From: Abelmoschus esculentus
Lineage: Eukaryota; Streptophyta; Magnoliopsida; Malvales; Malvaceae
Assembly: GCA_035048815.1 (NCBI GenBank)
Contig: JAUCBN010000016.1
Span: forward strand, 2,472,501 to 2,536,500
Direction: 5' to 3'
DNA length: 64,000 nucleotides
Numbering within the stretch: the first letter of the stretch is position 1; each line of letters begins with the position of its first letter. The translations under genes and the position numbers were made by a program. The notes under the pieces are model-generated. The model worked only from the letters and a program-made list of their open reading frames with translations, was not told where the DNA came from and ran no database searches. This document shows positions 51,123 through 62,775 of the stretch, one piece after another.

Positions 51123-54100
51123 ATTTTCAATCAGATGCTAAACCTAACTTCCTCAACTTGAAATCCTTCAGTTGGAAAAGTACCCCAAAAAGGCTTTACA
51201 ATGCAGTGCATTCAATTCCCATGTATAGGAAGACATATGTTCAACCACCCTGAGCATATACCACACCGTGCAAACTGCAACCAGATAAAATTACACTGTT
51301 GAACAAGGAACATAAATGGACAAAGTGGTAAAGTCTATATTTATGTTGGAGCTACCATTTTGGGGGGTTATTCCGTCCCCAAGTAAATAGCTTGTCCATG
51401 CAAGCGCTGTGCAGATTACATTCTAATTGCAACATTAGTCCTAAAATATCCAAAATAGTAAATATAAAGTCATTTTTACATGTGAATTATACAACTATCA
51501 AAAAGTGTTGAGCAATTAGAAGACAAGTCCACCAATGAGCGAGTGCAAAAACATATAGAGATACCAATGTTGCACTGGAACCGATGAACATCTCAACTGG
51601 TCATACAAAAGACATTATATATAGAAATAAGTAGTCGGTACACAAGTGTCATTCGATCCGAGCATACAAAGCATAAAGAGAGAGCAATCACTTATTGTCA
51701 ACGATAAGTTATAAATTCCACCAACAGTTTTGTTATTTTACACAAAATAATAGTATTAGTCAAAAATATAACACATTTGAAGCATATCACAGAAAACAAT
51801 GCAAAATACATCCTTCACTATTTCTCTATAAATAGAGTAATTAGGATGATAAAAACATTGTATCCTTGTTTTGTGTTCAAAAATGGAAATTCAAATCCAT
51901 TTTATTCATCTTTTGAAACATGAAGAAAGGGGGATTCCAAGAGTACCCGACCCTTTAGATTTTTTTTTCTTAATTCCTCTTTCAATTAATAAACTAATAA
52001 CGATAGCTATGAAGCAGAAGAGAAGCAAATAATACAAGAATAATTAAAAAATACTGTATGATAAATGAAGAATTAGGTCAAAACAAAGCTTCCTGGATTT
52101 TGTGTTTTACCTCACTGCAATTCCCTCAAGAGCTCCGACTTTCAACAGAAAACAAAGGCAAGATCAGAGTAATGCAGTGTTAGATTCCGGTAGAAAATAA
52201 CACAAATTTCAAAAAAAAAAAATAAGGAAAAAAAAAAACAGATTTCAAGTTAAAAATTGCTGCATTAAATAAAAATAAAAGACAAAGGAGTATGATTTGG
52301 GAAAAGCAAGAACAGTTAAAAACGCAGCTAGAGAGAAGAGAACTGAAGAACATCGATGGGAAAAGTAAATCTGTACCTTCGAAATTCCACGGCAGATTTG
52401 TTGTTTAGAGGGGTTTAGATCAGTATGCCGGCCTTTATTTGAGATGACGAAACAATGGAAGGAACAGTTTTGCTAGTAAAACACTTTTGAGCGTGCGTTT
52501 CGAAGGTAATTTACATTTAATGGTCACCGATATTTTAGGTTGTTTACACTTTGGTCACTAGAATTGATTTTTTTTCGAGTCACTCCTCACTACCGGTTTT
52601 TGGTGGAAAACGAGGAATTCACGTACTACTTACTAATTGATTAAAAAAACTGGATTTAATTGTAGAAAATAAAAAATAAACATTTAAGAATGAAGTATAA
52701 AATATTTTTTAAAATGAGTAAATATCTTTTTTTACTTACATGTTAAATTTAAAAAAAAAATTGAAGGATATTTTAAAATTAAATTAGAGTTAATTTTTTT
52801 AAAAAATAGAGATACAATTGTTTTCACCGAAGCACAAATAGAGATAAGAACGAGAATTATTATATCTAAGTCGTAAGAATCTTAAAAAAATATCTGTTAA
52901 AATCTTTAATATTTTATAAAGTTGGATGATCATAAGAGTAATTTATTTTTGTTTTTAATAAAAACCTAATCTCCTATAATTAAGATGAGTGACTAGAATA
53001 CGAAAATTCTCATTAAATTTTATAAGAACAATTAAAAAACCGATAGTAATTTCTTAAAAAAAATACAATTTTAGTGTAACTTTGAAAAATATCAAATATT
53101 CTACAAGATAAATCAAAAATAAACTTTATATTTCTATAATCGTACCTAAATTTAGATTTGTTTATAATTAATAATTCTCGATTTCGAGTTATATATTAAA
53201 AGTTACTAATTTTTAAGTGAGTAAAAGGTCAGAAGAAAAAAAAATAATTGTTTTCAAAAATAACAATGACTTTAAAATTTTTAAAATAAATAATTTATAT
53301 GATTAAAAATATTATTGATTTTTTGAACAAACGAATCATGATTTAAAATTATATGTTATTAATTATGTATTTTATTTTTAAAAGGCAACGTAGATTAATA
53401 TATTTCAATAATTAATATTCTAGTAGTACATTAGGACTGCTATTCTGCATCATTTCTCAGAATCTATCTCAGGGGTATCAACAATCCGTTGTTTCAGCCA
53501 GGAAGACAGGTTCATGGAGTAGAACCTGAGCTTAATCGATGATTCTTCTGGTGTAGCTTTCCATAACTCTGGCACAATGAAATGGCTGTGCGTTTGAATC
53601 AACTTTCTTTACAACCTCGGTTTCTTCTTAGTTTTGATCATCCTGGTCTGTTATAGACCCCAGTAAGCTCCTTTCCTTCCACCTCTTCTGTTTCCTTGAT
53701 CATCTTGATAGGTGATCTTATTCAAAGTTTATTCAGTTCGAATCTATAATATCGAGTTTGCAACTAACTAGCATGTTGATCTGGTATCAGGATTGGCATG
53801 GTTTGAACTTATAAATGTACCGCAGACAGCTTTCAGAACTTGAATGAAGATCTGTTCGAATGAATCCTGAAGATCAACTTTCTGGGGAAGATTCTATCAT
53901 CCTGGAGGAAGATCACAAGTAGAAACATACGAACCAGCAACTAATCCTTAACAATTTCTTTCGGTTACATGATACACCGCCATTAACAAAGCAATAGTTG
54001 TACATTTTATGGCAAAGAACAATTTAGAAACAGACCAGGTAAAACGGATGTAGGAATCAAAGAAATAAGTCATCAAGGAGAAACTTTAAGAAAAAGGCGA

Positions 54101-54223
54101 GTAATCAAGGACAAACATTGCATGGAAAATAAACCGACTCAAAGCTTGTAGAATTAAAACAAAAAACTAAACCAATGAGGAAGCAGAGAAACAATAATAA
54201 ATAAAATATTTAACTAAAATTTT
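51123..54223. other. SWIB gene leader and AT-rich intergenic DNA
   Basis: 51123-52440 probably holds leader introns and the promoter of the SWIB gene. 52480-53430 is AT-rich and featureless. 53440-53960 is of normal composition and contains a short minus-strand open stretch that looks coding (about 53446-53580), but I recognise no family. No further gene seen. Confidence 0.45.
53446..53585 (-). pseudogene. Possible coding remnant, unrecognised
   Basis: On the minus strand the frame reads HFIVPELWKATPEESSIKLR, then FYSMNLSSWLKQRIVDTPEI, and stops after DSEK. The composition looks protein-like, but no ATG or upstream exon could be attached and I do not know the family. It may be a decayed terminal exon. 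Confidence 0.25.
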
Positions 54224-54346
54224 AGGGCCTATCAGAAGAGAGAGCCCTCCAAAAATATGCGTATGCCACTATCTGCAGAGAGCACACGGTATTCTTTAGT
54301 AAAAGGCGAAAGAATAATTCGCTTTGTGCTCACTGCGTGGCTGCGT
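54224..54346 (-). ncRNA. U5 spliceosomal snRNA gene, copy 1
   Basis: About 123 nt. U5 is the snRNA that holds exon ends in both the major and minor spliceosomes. The invariant loop CGCCTTTTACT is capped by stem ATTCTTT/AAAGAAT, with a lower stem GAGCACA/TGTGCTC. The Sm site reads ATATTTTTGG and is followed by a terminal hairpin (AGGGC/GCCCT). The 5' end is placed at ACGCAGCC, 32 nt from the TATA box, as in the other two copies. An AGTTAAA word downstream fits the plant snRNA 3' box (AGTNNAA). Confidence 0.9.
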
Positions 54347-54370
54347 GATTTATAAGACTGGAGTTGCAGC

Positions 54371-54421
54371 TATTTATACTAGTTCTAGAGCTCATGCCTC
54401 TGTGTTTTGCCTATGTGGGAT
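54371..54421 (-). promoter_or_regulatory. snRNA promoter (USE and TATA), U5 copy 1
   Basis: Minus strand: USE-like ATCCCACATAG (54421-54411; consensus RTCCCACATCG, one mismatch) and TATAAATA (54378-54371), with 32 bp between them. This is the spacing of Pol II-type plant snRNA genes. Confidence 0.85.
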
Positions 54422-55008
54422 TATTGTTCTGGACCTTCTGTGCTAGGCCCAACTAATAGAAAGACGGTTAACTTTAATAGAACCATGAGAAAGGGAACAT
54501 AGATGACTTTGCCTTGAATTTGCATCAGTCTCAAGTTTCTACACTTAAACTTTGCATCTTTCAAATTCAACTTCAGATCAAATTAACAGATGATTCGAAG
54601 CTGCTTGCTTTGTTTCGACAAATATACGGACATGGATATACATACTTCTCCATACATGAAAAAAGTGAAATACAAGTGTATTTGAAGCAAACACAAAATA
54701 ACTATTTTAAAGGCATATCTAAGATGTTCCCACTTGCATCAAATAAATAAGGTTAAAGAGTGCTAAAAGGACCTGGAGTTTGAAGCTACGACACACTGAA
54801 TCTAAACTAGAGAAATCTAGGAAAAAACCAAGATTTCGGCTGGAAGAAACTAAGCTTCAATTTTATTACAAAATCTTATGTCACTTTTCAAGATCTCACC
54901 CAATTAATTCCCTTTTTCTATTTTTAGTAAAGAAGGGATTAAAGATTGAAAAGACGTAACGCTAACAATTACTGTAAGAAAAATATAAATGTCGAAGACT
55001 AGAATTTT

Positions 55009-55128
55009 AGGTCCCTATCCAAAGAAACCTCCAAAAATAGGCGTATGCCAATGTCTGCATCGAGCACACGGTATTCTTTAGTAAAAGGCGAAAGAACAGT
55101 TCGCTCTGTGCTCACTGCGTGGCTGCGT
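55009..55128 (-). ncRNA. U5 spliceosomal snRNA gene, copy 2
   Basis: About 120 nt. It has loop CGCCTTTTACT with stem GTTCTTT/AAAGAAT, lower stem GAGCACA/TGTGCTC, and Sm site CTATTTTTGG. The terminal stem is shorter (AGGT/ACCT) than in the other copies. The start ACGCAGCC is 32 nt from the TATA box. The downstream AGTCTTC is a poor match to the 3' box. Confidence 0.9.
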
Positions 55129-55152
55129 GGTTTGTTCCAAAGGAACTATAGA

Positions 55153-55204
55153 TATTTATACTAGTTTTAGACCTCATAGCGTTTCTGTACTGTCGATGTG
55201 GGAT
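55153..55204 (-). promoter_or_regulatory. snRNA promoter (USE and TATA), U5 copy 2
   Basis: Minus strand: perfect USE ATCCCACATCG (55204-55194) and TATAAATA (55160-55153), 33 bp between them, Pol II-type spacing. Confidence 0.9.
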
Positions 55205-55782
55205 TATTTTTCTAGGCCTTGTTGTTTGCTGGCAACTTCAATTTAAAATTTGAGGGTGTAGATCTCGGAGTTGCATTCAGGTACAGTTTTATGTTTTTCC
55301 CCCAGCCTGCATCGATCTCAAGCTGTATGACAAAATTTCTACCTTTTTGCAACCTCACAAGATAAAGAAAATCCATCTCTGATATCAGCCATGGCTTCTT
55401 TGATCTCGATTGTAATATCGTGTAACCGAGTGAAGATTGTTTAAATCCGAAAACACAATCCAGTTGGTTCAAAAATGTCACTTGAGATGCTATAGTTCTG
55501 AGTTCTCAGTCCAAGCATTTTCAGCTCTTATTGTCCCTGTTAACAAAAATTTCCAGCAAAGCATCCATCTTGCAGCAAAGCAAAACCGGCATTTTGTCAG
55601 CATTTTCAAAAGAACCAGTTTTTGCTGTGATAACAACATGCAACAAATCTGCCTCTTTGAAGCTTGATTGAAATTTACTCAAGAGGAACAAAATTTGTTT
55701 ATATTCGATTCATACCGTCACTTTTATGTGTCCACATCGTAGTTTTAATTCTTAAAATTTGAAAAACTTTGTATCTTTTAAA

Positions 55783-55920
55783 TTAGAAAGGAGCAAAATG
55801 ACTCAACTCGAAAATATTCTACTTGGACTAAAAAAATTAGAAGTGAGCAAAATGACTCAACTCGAAAATATTATACTTGGACTCAAAAATTAGAAGTGAG
55901 CAAAATTGAGTCTATTCGAA
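55783..55920. repeat. Tandem repeat of about 55 bp, 2.5 copies
   Basis: The words GAGCAAAATGACTCAACTCG, AAAATATT and TACTTGGACT recur in order, twice in full and a third time in part. No coding role seen. Confidence 0.8.
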
Positions 55921-56762
55921 TATTTTTGTCATTTCAATCCTTAGTATTTATAATTTTTATCATGTTGATCATCATTCTTTATTTGAAATAAGTTTAACAT
56001 TTAATTTATGTTTTTTTAATAAATATCTTATTTTTTAACTAACATAATGATTGGGTCGTTAAAAATTTAACGGTAGTAACATGTCATATATATGTGATAA
56101 CCTATTAAATATATACATGTGAAATATAATTTTACTTCAATATAAAATATAAAATAATTAAAATATATTGATATGTTATAATTAATGTTTATTCTATTTT
56201 TAACAAAATTTAGTAGAATATAATTAATTTTATTGTTTTCATATTTTTAGATATGGTTTTAATTCTATTGTAATTAGGGAAGAATATTTAATAATCTTTT
56301 ATTTTAAATATAATTGTTTTATATCTTAAATTAAAATAAAATTATATTTCATGTGTATGTATTTAATAAGTTAGATATCATATCATTTAAAATATATTAT
56401 CACATGTCCCTATTATTAAAAATATTAAATGAATCAATCATCTTATTAGTTAAAAATAAATTATTTATCAAAAATATATAAATTAAAAGTTAAATTTAAC
56501 CTTAAGAATTGACAAAACTTTTTTACACTGTAAAAAATATATATTATAATTAAAAATTTATTTAAATTTAAACAAAATTATAAAAACTCAAAACAAAATT
56601 CTTAAACTTAATAATTTTAAAATAAAATATCAACCCCACCCTGAAATTTTTTTCTACACATTAATACACACAACATAAATGGTTATTAAACTTACCGGCG
56701 CTTATGAATGTAGCCAAAATCGAAAACACATAGGAAGAACAAAAACTTTCTACTCTACTTTC

Positions 56763-56887
56763 AGGGCCCTTTCCGAAGAAATAAGCCCTCCAAAAATAGG
56801 CGTATGCCACTGTTTACATCGAGTACACGGTATTCTTTAGTAAAAGGCGAAAGAATAGTTCGCTCTGTGCTCAATGCATGGCTGCGT
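56763..56887 (-). ncRNA. U5 spliceosomal snRNA gene, copy 3
   Basis: About 125 nt. It has loop CGCCTTTTACT with stem ATTCTTT/AAAGAAT, Sm site CTATTTTTGG, and a strong terminal hairpin (AGGGC/GCCCT). The lower stem has one C-A mismatch (GAGCACA against TGTACTC), and the 5' region reads ATGCATTGAGC where the others read ACGCAGTGAGC. A downstream AGTAGAA fits the 3' box. The start is 32 nt from the TATA box. Confidence 0.88.
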
Positions 56888-56911
56888 ACTTGATTTAATT
56901 GGAACTATAGA

Positions 56912-56963
56912 TATTTATACTAGTTGTAGACCTCATAGCGTCTCTGTACTGTCGATGTGGGAT
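56912..56963 (-). promoter_or_regulatory. snRNA promoter (USE and TATA), U5 copy 3
   Basis: Minus strand: perfect USE ATCCCACATCG (56963-56953) and TATAAATA (56919-56912), 33 bp between them. Confidence 0.9.
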
Positions 56964-58549
56964 TATTTCTGTAAGCCTTGTTTGCTGGCAACTTCAATAA
57001 ACCATGAAAAGGGGACAAATAAATGTTTCCCAGGAATTAGATCTTAAAATTGATGGATGTTAAACTCGAGATGCATCCACTACACTTTTATGTTTTTCTT
57101 TCTACCAGCATAACATCCATCTTGAGGCAAAGCAAAATGGAATATAGCTTAGGTCTCGGAAATCGATAAGTATATATGTGTTTGATATATATTTATATAA
57201 AATACGGATTAAAATTCTCTAAACATATTATAAAGTTTATAAAATTATAACACAACGTGTAATACATATTTCATATCCGGCATTTATGAATTTTAATAAA
57301 AATATATATAAAAAATCAAAAATTAATAATAATATATATTACTATTAACCAAATCAAAATGTTAAAAAATAATAATATCTAATACACACAATAGTTATAA
57401 AATTCAAAACAACTCATAAAAATAAGGATAATTTTTTGACGTAACGTTTATAAATTATTTTTTAATAATTTTTATAGTTTAAAATTTAAAATTTATATAT
57501 AATATAAATATATTTTTTATGTCGATATATATAATGACTTTTTGTTGAAAAAATCAAAACAAGAAAACACGTGTCATATAAAAAACAGAGGGGCGTGGGC
57601 TGCAAAGAACATTATAGAAAAAAGCTATTTTGAAATTATTATTCATATGGTTGAATTTTATAGCTGAACCTTCTAACGAAAAACAAAACAAAAAATCTGG
57701 TACATATAAAATAATTTTATAAATAATAGTGAGATAATATTAATTTTTTTAAGAATTTAATGAAATAAATATGAGTTCTATCATGAACTGATTTTTTTTT
57801 CTTACAAAAATAAATGACAATAACACGCATTGTCGTCATCTTAGAATCATTTGTAAAATTATTTTTTTTAACAATCAAATAATAAATCGAAATTAATATA
57901 ACCGAACAGAAAAAGAACACAATTTTCACGCAGAGTGCGGCTCACGTGAGCAGTTGCCATGTCAGGTCCCCATTGGCCAATTTTTTAAAATTTAATTCGA
58001 TTTTTTGACTCTCTTAACCCAACGGCTTTGAGCCGCTGAAATGTCCGAAAGGGTGAAAATTTCGATTCCCCTTCTCATTCAAGCACGTCAATTCTACCGT
58101 CTCCCACGTTTTGCCCTGAAATTTCCTACCCAAACTAAAACATGTGAAAAACAGACTCCATGAACGCGCGTGAACAAACACATTTCTAGATCCTAAAATC
58201 AATCCGGCGGCTAATTTACGAACAGGAAAAGAAACCCACAAGTTTAAACATAAAATCAATAAACGAAAATAATGTAATAAATAAATAAAAAACATTTCAT
58301 AGATATTACGATTTAGAATTAAAATTTTAAATTTAAAAATTAAAATTAAAATTAAAACTCCTAAACAATATATAATACTTTTTAAAATAAAAATATGTCA
58401 ACTTTAAAAAAAGCTCATTAAAAAAATCAAATAATCACCCTAATTATTAAATCTAGAAATTCAATTAAAAAACTAAACTAAAACCAAGGTTCTTATGAAA
58501 ATAAAACAACGGCTACCTTTCTTTTTCCCCAAGGAAAAATTATACCCCT
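56964..58549. other. AT-rich region between the U5 cluster and GAPDH
   Basis: 57000-57130 still resembles the flank of U5 copy 2 (CATCCATCTTG, GCAAAGCAAAA), showing that the duplicated unit extends beyond the gene. 57170-57900 is AT-rich. A palindromic G-box (CTCACGTGAG) occurs at about 57942. No gene seen. Confidence 0.5.
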
Positions 58550-58720
58550 CTCATCACGCGACACGTCACAGTTCACCTAATTTATTTCTCAATCTCCGCC
58601 CTTTAAATAACACCTCAATTTGCCATCTTCCTTTGCACTAAATCTCACAGTCACTGTTAGTCCTTCTGCTTAGTTCAAAAACAATCTTTCTTATCTCTCT
58701 TATTTTCAGCGTTATATTCA
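58550..58720 (+). promoter_or_regulatory. Core promoter and leader of the GAPDH gene
   Basis: A TATA-like TTTAAATAA (58602-58610) lies about 110 bp before the ATG. An ACACGTCA word (58561-58568), a bZIP/ABRE-like core, lies upstream of it. The leader after about 58635 is CT-rich. Confidence 0.55.
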
Positions 58721-60831
58721 ATGGGTAATTTACTTATTTTCTTATTTTCTGCATTTGATTTCGTTTTGGTAATATGTTTTTACTTAAATTTAATCTTACT
58801 AATCGTTCGTTGACTTGATTTAATCAGCTTCGGACAAGAAGATTAAGATCGGGATCAACGGTAAATATCCGATCTAGTAATTCTACTTTATTGCAAAAAC
58901 GAAGGTTTATTGATTGCCGGTGGATTAGATTTTAAGTATGAGAAAATATTTAAAATGGCGCAGGATTTGGAAGGATCGGGCGTTTAGTTGCTAGAGTTGC
59001 TCTTCAAAGGAACGATGTTGAACTCGTCGCCGTTAACGATCCATTCATTTCCACGGATTACATGGTATTAACATTTTTAAAAGCTTGTTTGGCTCTGATT
59101 TGATTTAATTCGATTTTTTATAAATTATATTGGCGGGAAAATGCAGACCTACATGTTCAAATACGACAGCGTTCACGGTCAGTGGAAGCACCACGATGTT
59201 AAGGTCAAAGACTCCCAAACCCTCCTCTTTGGCGAGAAATCGGTCACTGTTTTTGGACTCAGGTAAATAATAGCCATGGCATTCCATCTCCGAGCGGTGG
59301 TTACTTTTTTTTTCCGGTCTTTTGAACTGTTTTGTGATGGTTTAGGAACCCGGAGGAGATTCCATGGGCCGAGGCTGGGGCCGAGTTCGTTGTTGAGTCA
59401 ACTGGAGTGTTCACTGACAAGGACAAGGCTGCTGCTCACTTGAAGGTTCGTTTTCTTTGTTAATTTTTTACTAGATTTTCATTTTGTCTAATGATATATA
59501 CGCACGAAGGCATGATTTTATATCAGATGTGAATAGATAGAGAGTTATATTCGAAACTCGATAATGCCTAAATATAAAATTTTAAGGTCTCAATTTAAAT
59601 CATCAATAAAAAATATACTATATGAAAGTTTGAAATGATTACCCTCTGGCACCCCTGGCCTTGGGTATATGGAAATTGACTGGAACATTTTCTTTGTTTT
59701 TCAGGGCGGTGCTAAAAAGGTTGTGATCTCTGCTCCAAGCAAAGATGCACCCATGTTTGTGATGGGGGTGAACGAGGAAGACTACAAGCCAGAGCTCGAC
59801 ATTGTTTCGAATGCTAGCTGTACTACCAATTGTCTTGCTCCCCTTGCTAAGGTTATCCATGACCGATTTGGAATCGTTGAGGGTCTTATGACCACTGTTC
59901 ATGCTATCACTGGTAATATATATTCTTTCTTTTACTTTTTTCTTTACTCTTTTCGAAATGGGTTAATGCTCTAATAAAGCTCTTTTGATTTACAGCAACA
60001 CAAAAGACTGTAGATGGACCGTCAATGAAGGACTGGAGAGGCGGTAGAGCTGCTTCCTTCAACATCATTCCTAGCAGCACCGGTGCTGCCAAGGTATAAC
60101 AATTTTGAGATCTGAATGAACCAATCGAATTATGGAAAATTTGGTTTCTCAGTTTATTCTGTGTTATGGATACGTAGGCTGTTGGAAAGGTTCTTCCTGC
60201 TCTCAATGGGAAACTAACCGGAATGTCCTTCCGAGTACCTACGGTTGATGTATCCGTAGTGGACCTCACTGTAAGGCTCGAGAACTCTGCGTCTTATGAC
60301 GAAATCAAAGCTGCTGTCAAGTAAGTCTTATCATATAATTTGTGGACGCCGTTGCCTTCTTGCTATATCAAGTGAGTCTTATACTGTTATCAATAAACCG
60401 ATGATGATTTCAGGGAAGAGTCCGAGGGCAAGCTCAAGGGAATTTTGGGTTACATTGAAGAAGATGTTGTCTCCACTGATTTCGTTGGTGACAGCAGGCA
60501 AGTTAAAACTATGATTCCATTCTTTATCTTCTAGTTCTAGTTGTTACATTTTATTGTTATAAATCCCACAAATTTACCTGAACCGAATGTCGATACAGGT
60601 CGAGCATATTCGATGCCAAGGCCGGTATTGCTCTGAACGAGAACTTCGTGAAACTCGTTTCGTGGTACGACAATGAATGGGGTTACAGGTAAACCATAGC
60701 TTCCTCTGTATTTCATGTTTGAAGTCCATGGCCTTTTGCAAAACCTGGTTTTCTGACAAAGCTCGTCTTGTTTTCGCAGTTCCCGTGTGATTGATTTGAT
60801 CGTGCACATGGCATCAACCCAAGCATGTTGA
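58721..60831 (+). CDS. GAPC: Cytosolic NAD-dependent glyceraldehyde-3-phosphate dehydrogenase
   Basis: Glycolytic enzyme converting glyceraldehyde 3-phosphate to 1,3-bisphosphoglycerate with NAD+. Exons 58721-58724, 58828-58860, 58964-59064, 59147-59262, 59346-59445, 59705-59912, 59996-60093, 60178-60320, 60414-60497, 60599-60688 and 60780-60831 total 1029 nt, 342 residues. The first coding exon is only ATGG. The Rossmann motif is INGFGRIGR. Catalytic C157 lies in SNASCTTNC and H184 in TTVHAIT. The C-terminus NEWGYSSRVIDLIVHM is followed by a short tail ASTQAC. There is no plastid transit peptide, so it is the cytosolic form. The intron after 60497 has a GC donor (CAG|GCAAGT). The protein appears fully functional; this abundant housekeeping gene should be strongly expressed. 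Confidence 0.97.
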
Positions 60832-62775
60832 AGTTTTTCAAGGCCAGTTGTGTTTCTGGTTTAAAGAAAGAGTGTTTGAAATTTGCTGCTTGTTATTTGG
60901 AATAAACCCAAGATTTTACCCTTCTTGGCTGCGTTTCTATTTCTGCTTGTTTGAAGGTGTAGAGGAACTGGTTTATCAGTTTAATGTTATAATAAAGTAC
61001 AAATGATGTTTTATATCAGTTGAATATTTTCTGCTATTTCTCCGATTTCGCTTTTCAATTTGTACCAACTGCTGTCTAGTTTTTGGTTCAATGCAAAAAA
61101 ATCTGATTGTCGGACAAAATTTGATTCAATTCGAAAAATTAAATTGTTTGATTAGACTAAAGACAAGAAAATTGACTCGATTTATTTTAATTTTTAATTT
61201 CATAAATTTGATTTGATTCAAAATCTTTTAAATAAAATTTTAGTTATAAAATAAAAATTCGAATAACTCAAATAATTTAAATTTTTAATAATTAGTTGAT
61301 AATTTTTATATTTAAGTTAAATTTATCAATTTTCTACGATATATTTTATATATTATATATAAAAATATGGAAAAAATATACATACTGGATTAAATGCGAT
61401 TAACCTAAAAAGAAAAGTGGAATGAAGCGATTGGGTCGGGTTGATGAATTGGCCCTTGGAGGATCCTGTGCAACCCGATTCGAGCATCTTTATTCCTTGC
61501 ATTTAATTTTTTTTTAGTTCTGTTAAAAAAATTATCTATTACATCTGAACCAAAAAACAAAATTTTATTACCCTCAGTTTCTCCAGTGTACCACTGTAGT
61601 TTCTGCCGTCGCGGCAACCACCGTTCACGGCTGTCCGTCCGTAAACTTCACAAATCTGAAAAGAATATTCCTTTTGAACTTTTAAATCCCGAAAGCAGCT
61701 TAGTTTTCTCAAAATCAACAATGAAAACTCTAAATCTAAGCCCGAGACTTGCGGTTACTAACACTTAAACCGCCACATTCTGCCGTTAGATGGTCACCTG
61801 ATTTAAGGCGAACTACCCTACGCTCCTCCTCAAGGTACTAGCCCGTTTTGATTTTGGAAACAACCCAAACACAAGAATCCTTGAAAATTCGTAAAAAAAA
61901 ACTTAGCCTACTGCCAGCAAATGCTTGCTTTTCTCTCCTTTGCTGATGGATATTTGCTTTTATTCTGTTAATTTTCTCTGTTTTTTTTTTTGAAGAAAGG
62001 AAATGAAACAGGAAAAAAAACTATGGTTTGTTCTTGTGATTCGCTGAAGATTATGAACTTCTCTGGGTTTGTTGACGTTAGTCTTTTTCCATTTTTTGCT
62101 TTGTTTAAATCAAGGGTTTATCATAAATTCATGAAGATCGAATCTGCCAAGCAGGTCCAATTCTTGCGTTTATTTTGATCTCATCCTAACCTTAATTTAT
62201 CGATCCTAACCTCTATTTTTAGTTTCAAAACCCCCTTCTCCTCCAAAAATTCAAGAGCGGAAATGGAATTTAAGCCCCTCAAAAACTAATTCAGCTTAGT
62301 CCCAGTACTGAAATCATTTTCAAGTGATACGGATAAAATTGTGTGCTTACAGGTGAATTGATTTCGTCACTGAGCGGCGCTGGAGAAGTTCTGCTTGGAG
62401 GTTAATGGTGGCTGAAATTTTTGACTTTGACTTTGGGTTTTGGTCAATGTAGGTATTACAGTTAATTTTGATGGATATCTAGAGTTCGGAAGTTGCATCC
62501 GATTTCGAGCATCTCAGTTTGATGGCTATTTTCCATCCCAATTTCGTGGTTATTGTTCAGTTACTGCTGCCGATTTTCTATAAAGCATTCTATTTCGAGA
62601 GACGGGCTTTGCGCCCTTGTTTTGAGTTATTTTGAAGTTGACTGCATTTGTTGCTTGGAAGAAGCACAGAAAGCGTGGATTGGAGTAAAATATGAGGTGA
62701 AGATTACTGGTTAATTACTAGATTGGTGGAGGGATTGCTGTGATTGTTTCAGTAGGGTAGATTTGTGCTGCAGAG
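60832..62775. other. GAPDH 3' flank, intergenic DNA and leader of the next gene
   Basis: The GAPDH 3' UTR probably ends near the AATAAA-like words at about 60900-60995. 61085-61380 is AT-rich with ATTCGAAAAATTAAATT words of a dispersed repeat type. The CT/GT-rich sequence from about 61900 to 62775 is probably the promoter and leader (perhaps intron-containing) of the downstream gene. Confidence 0.45.
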
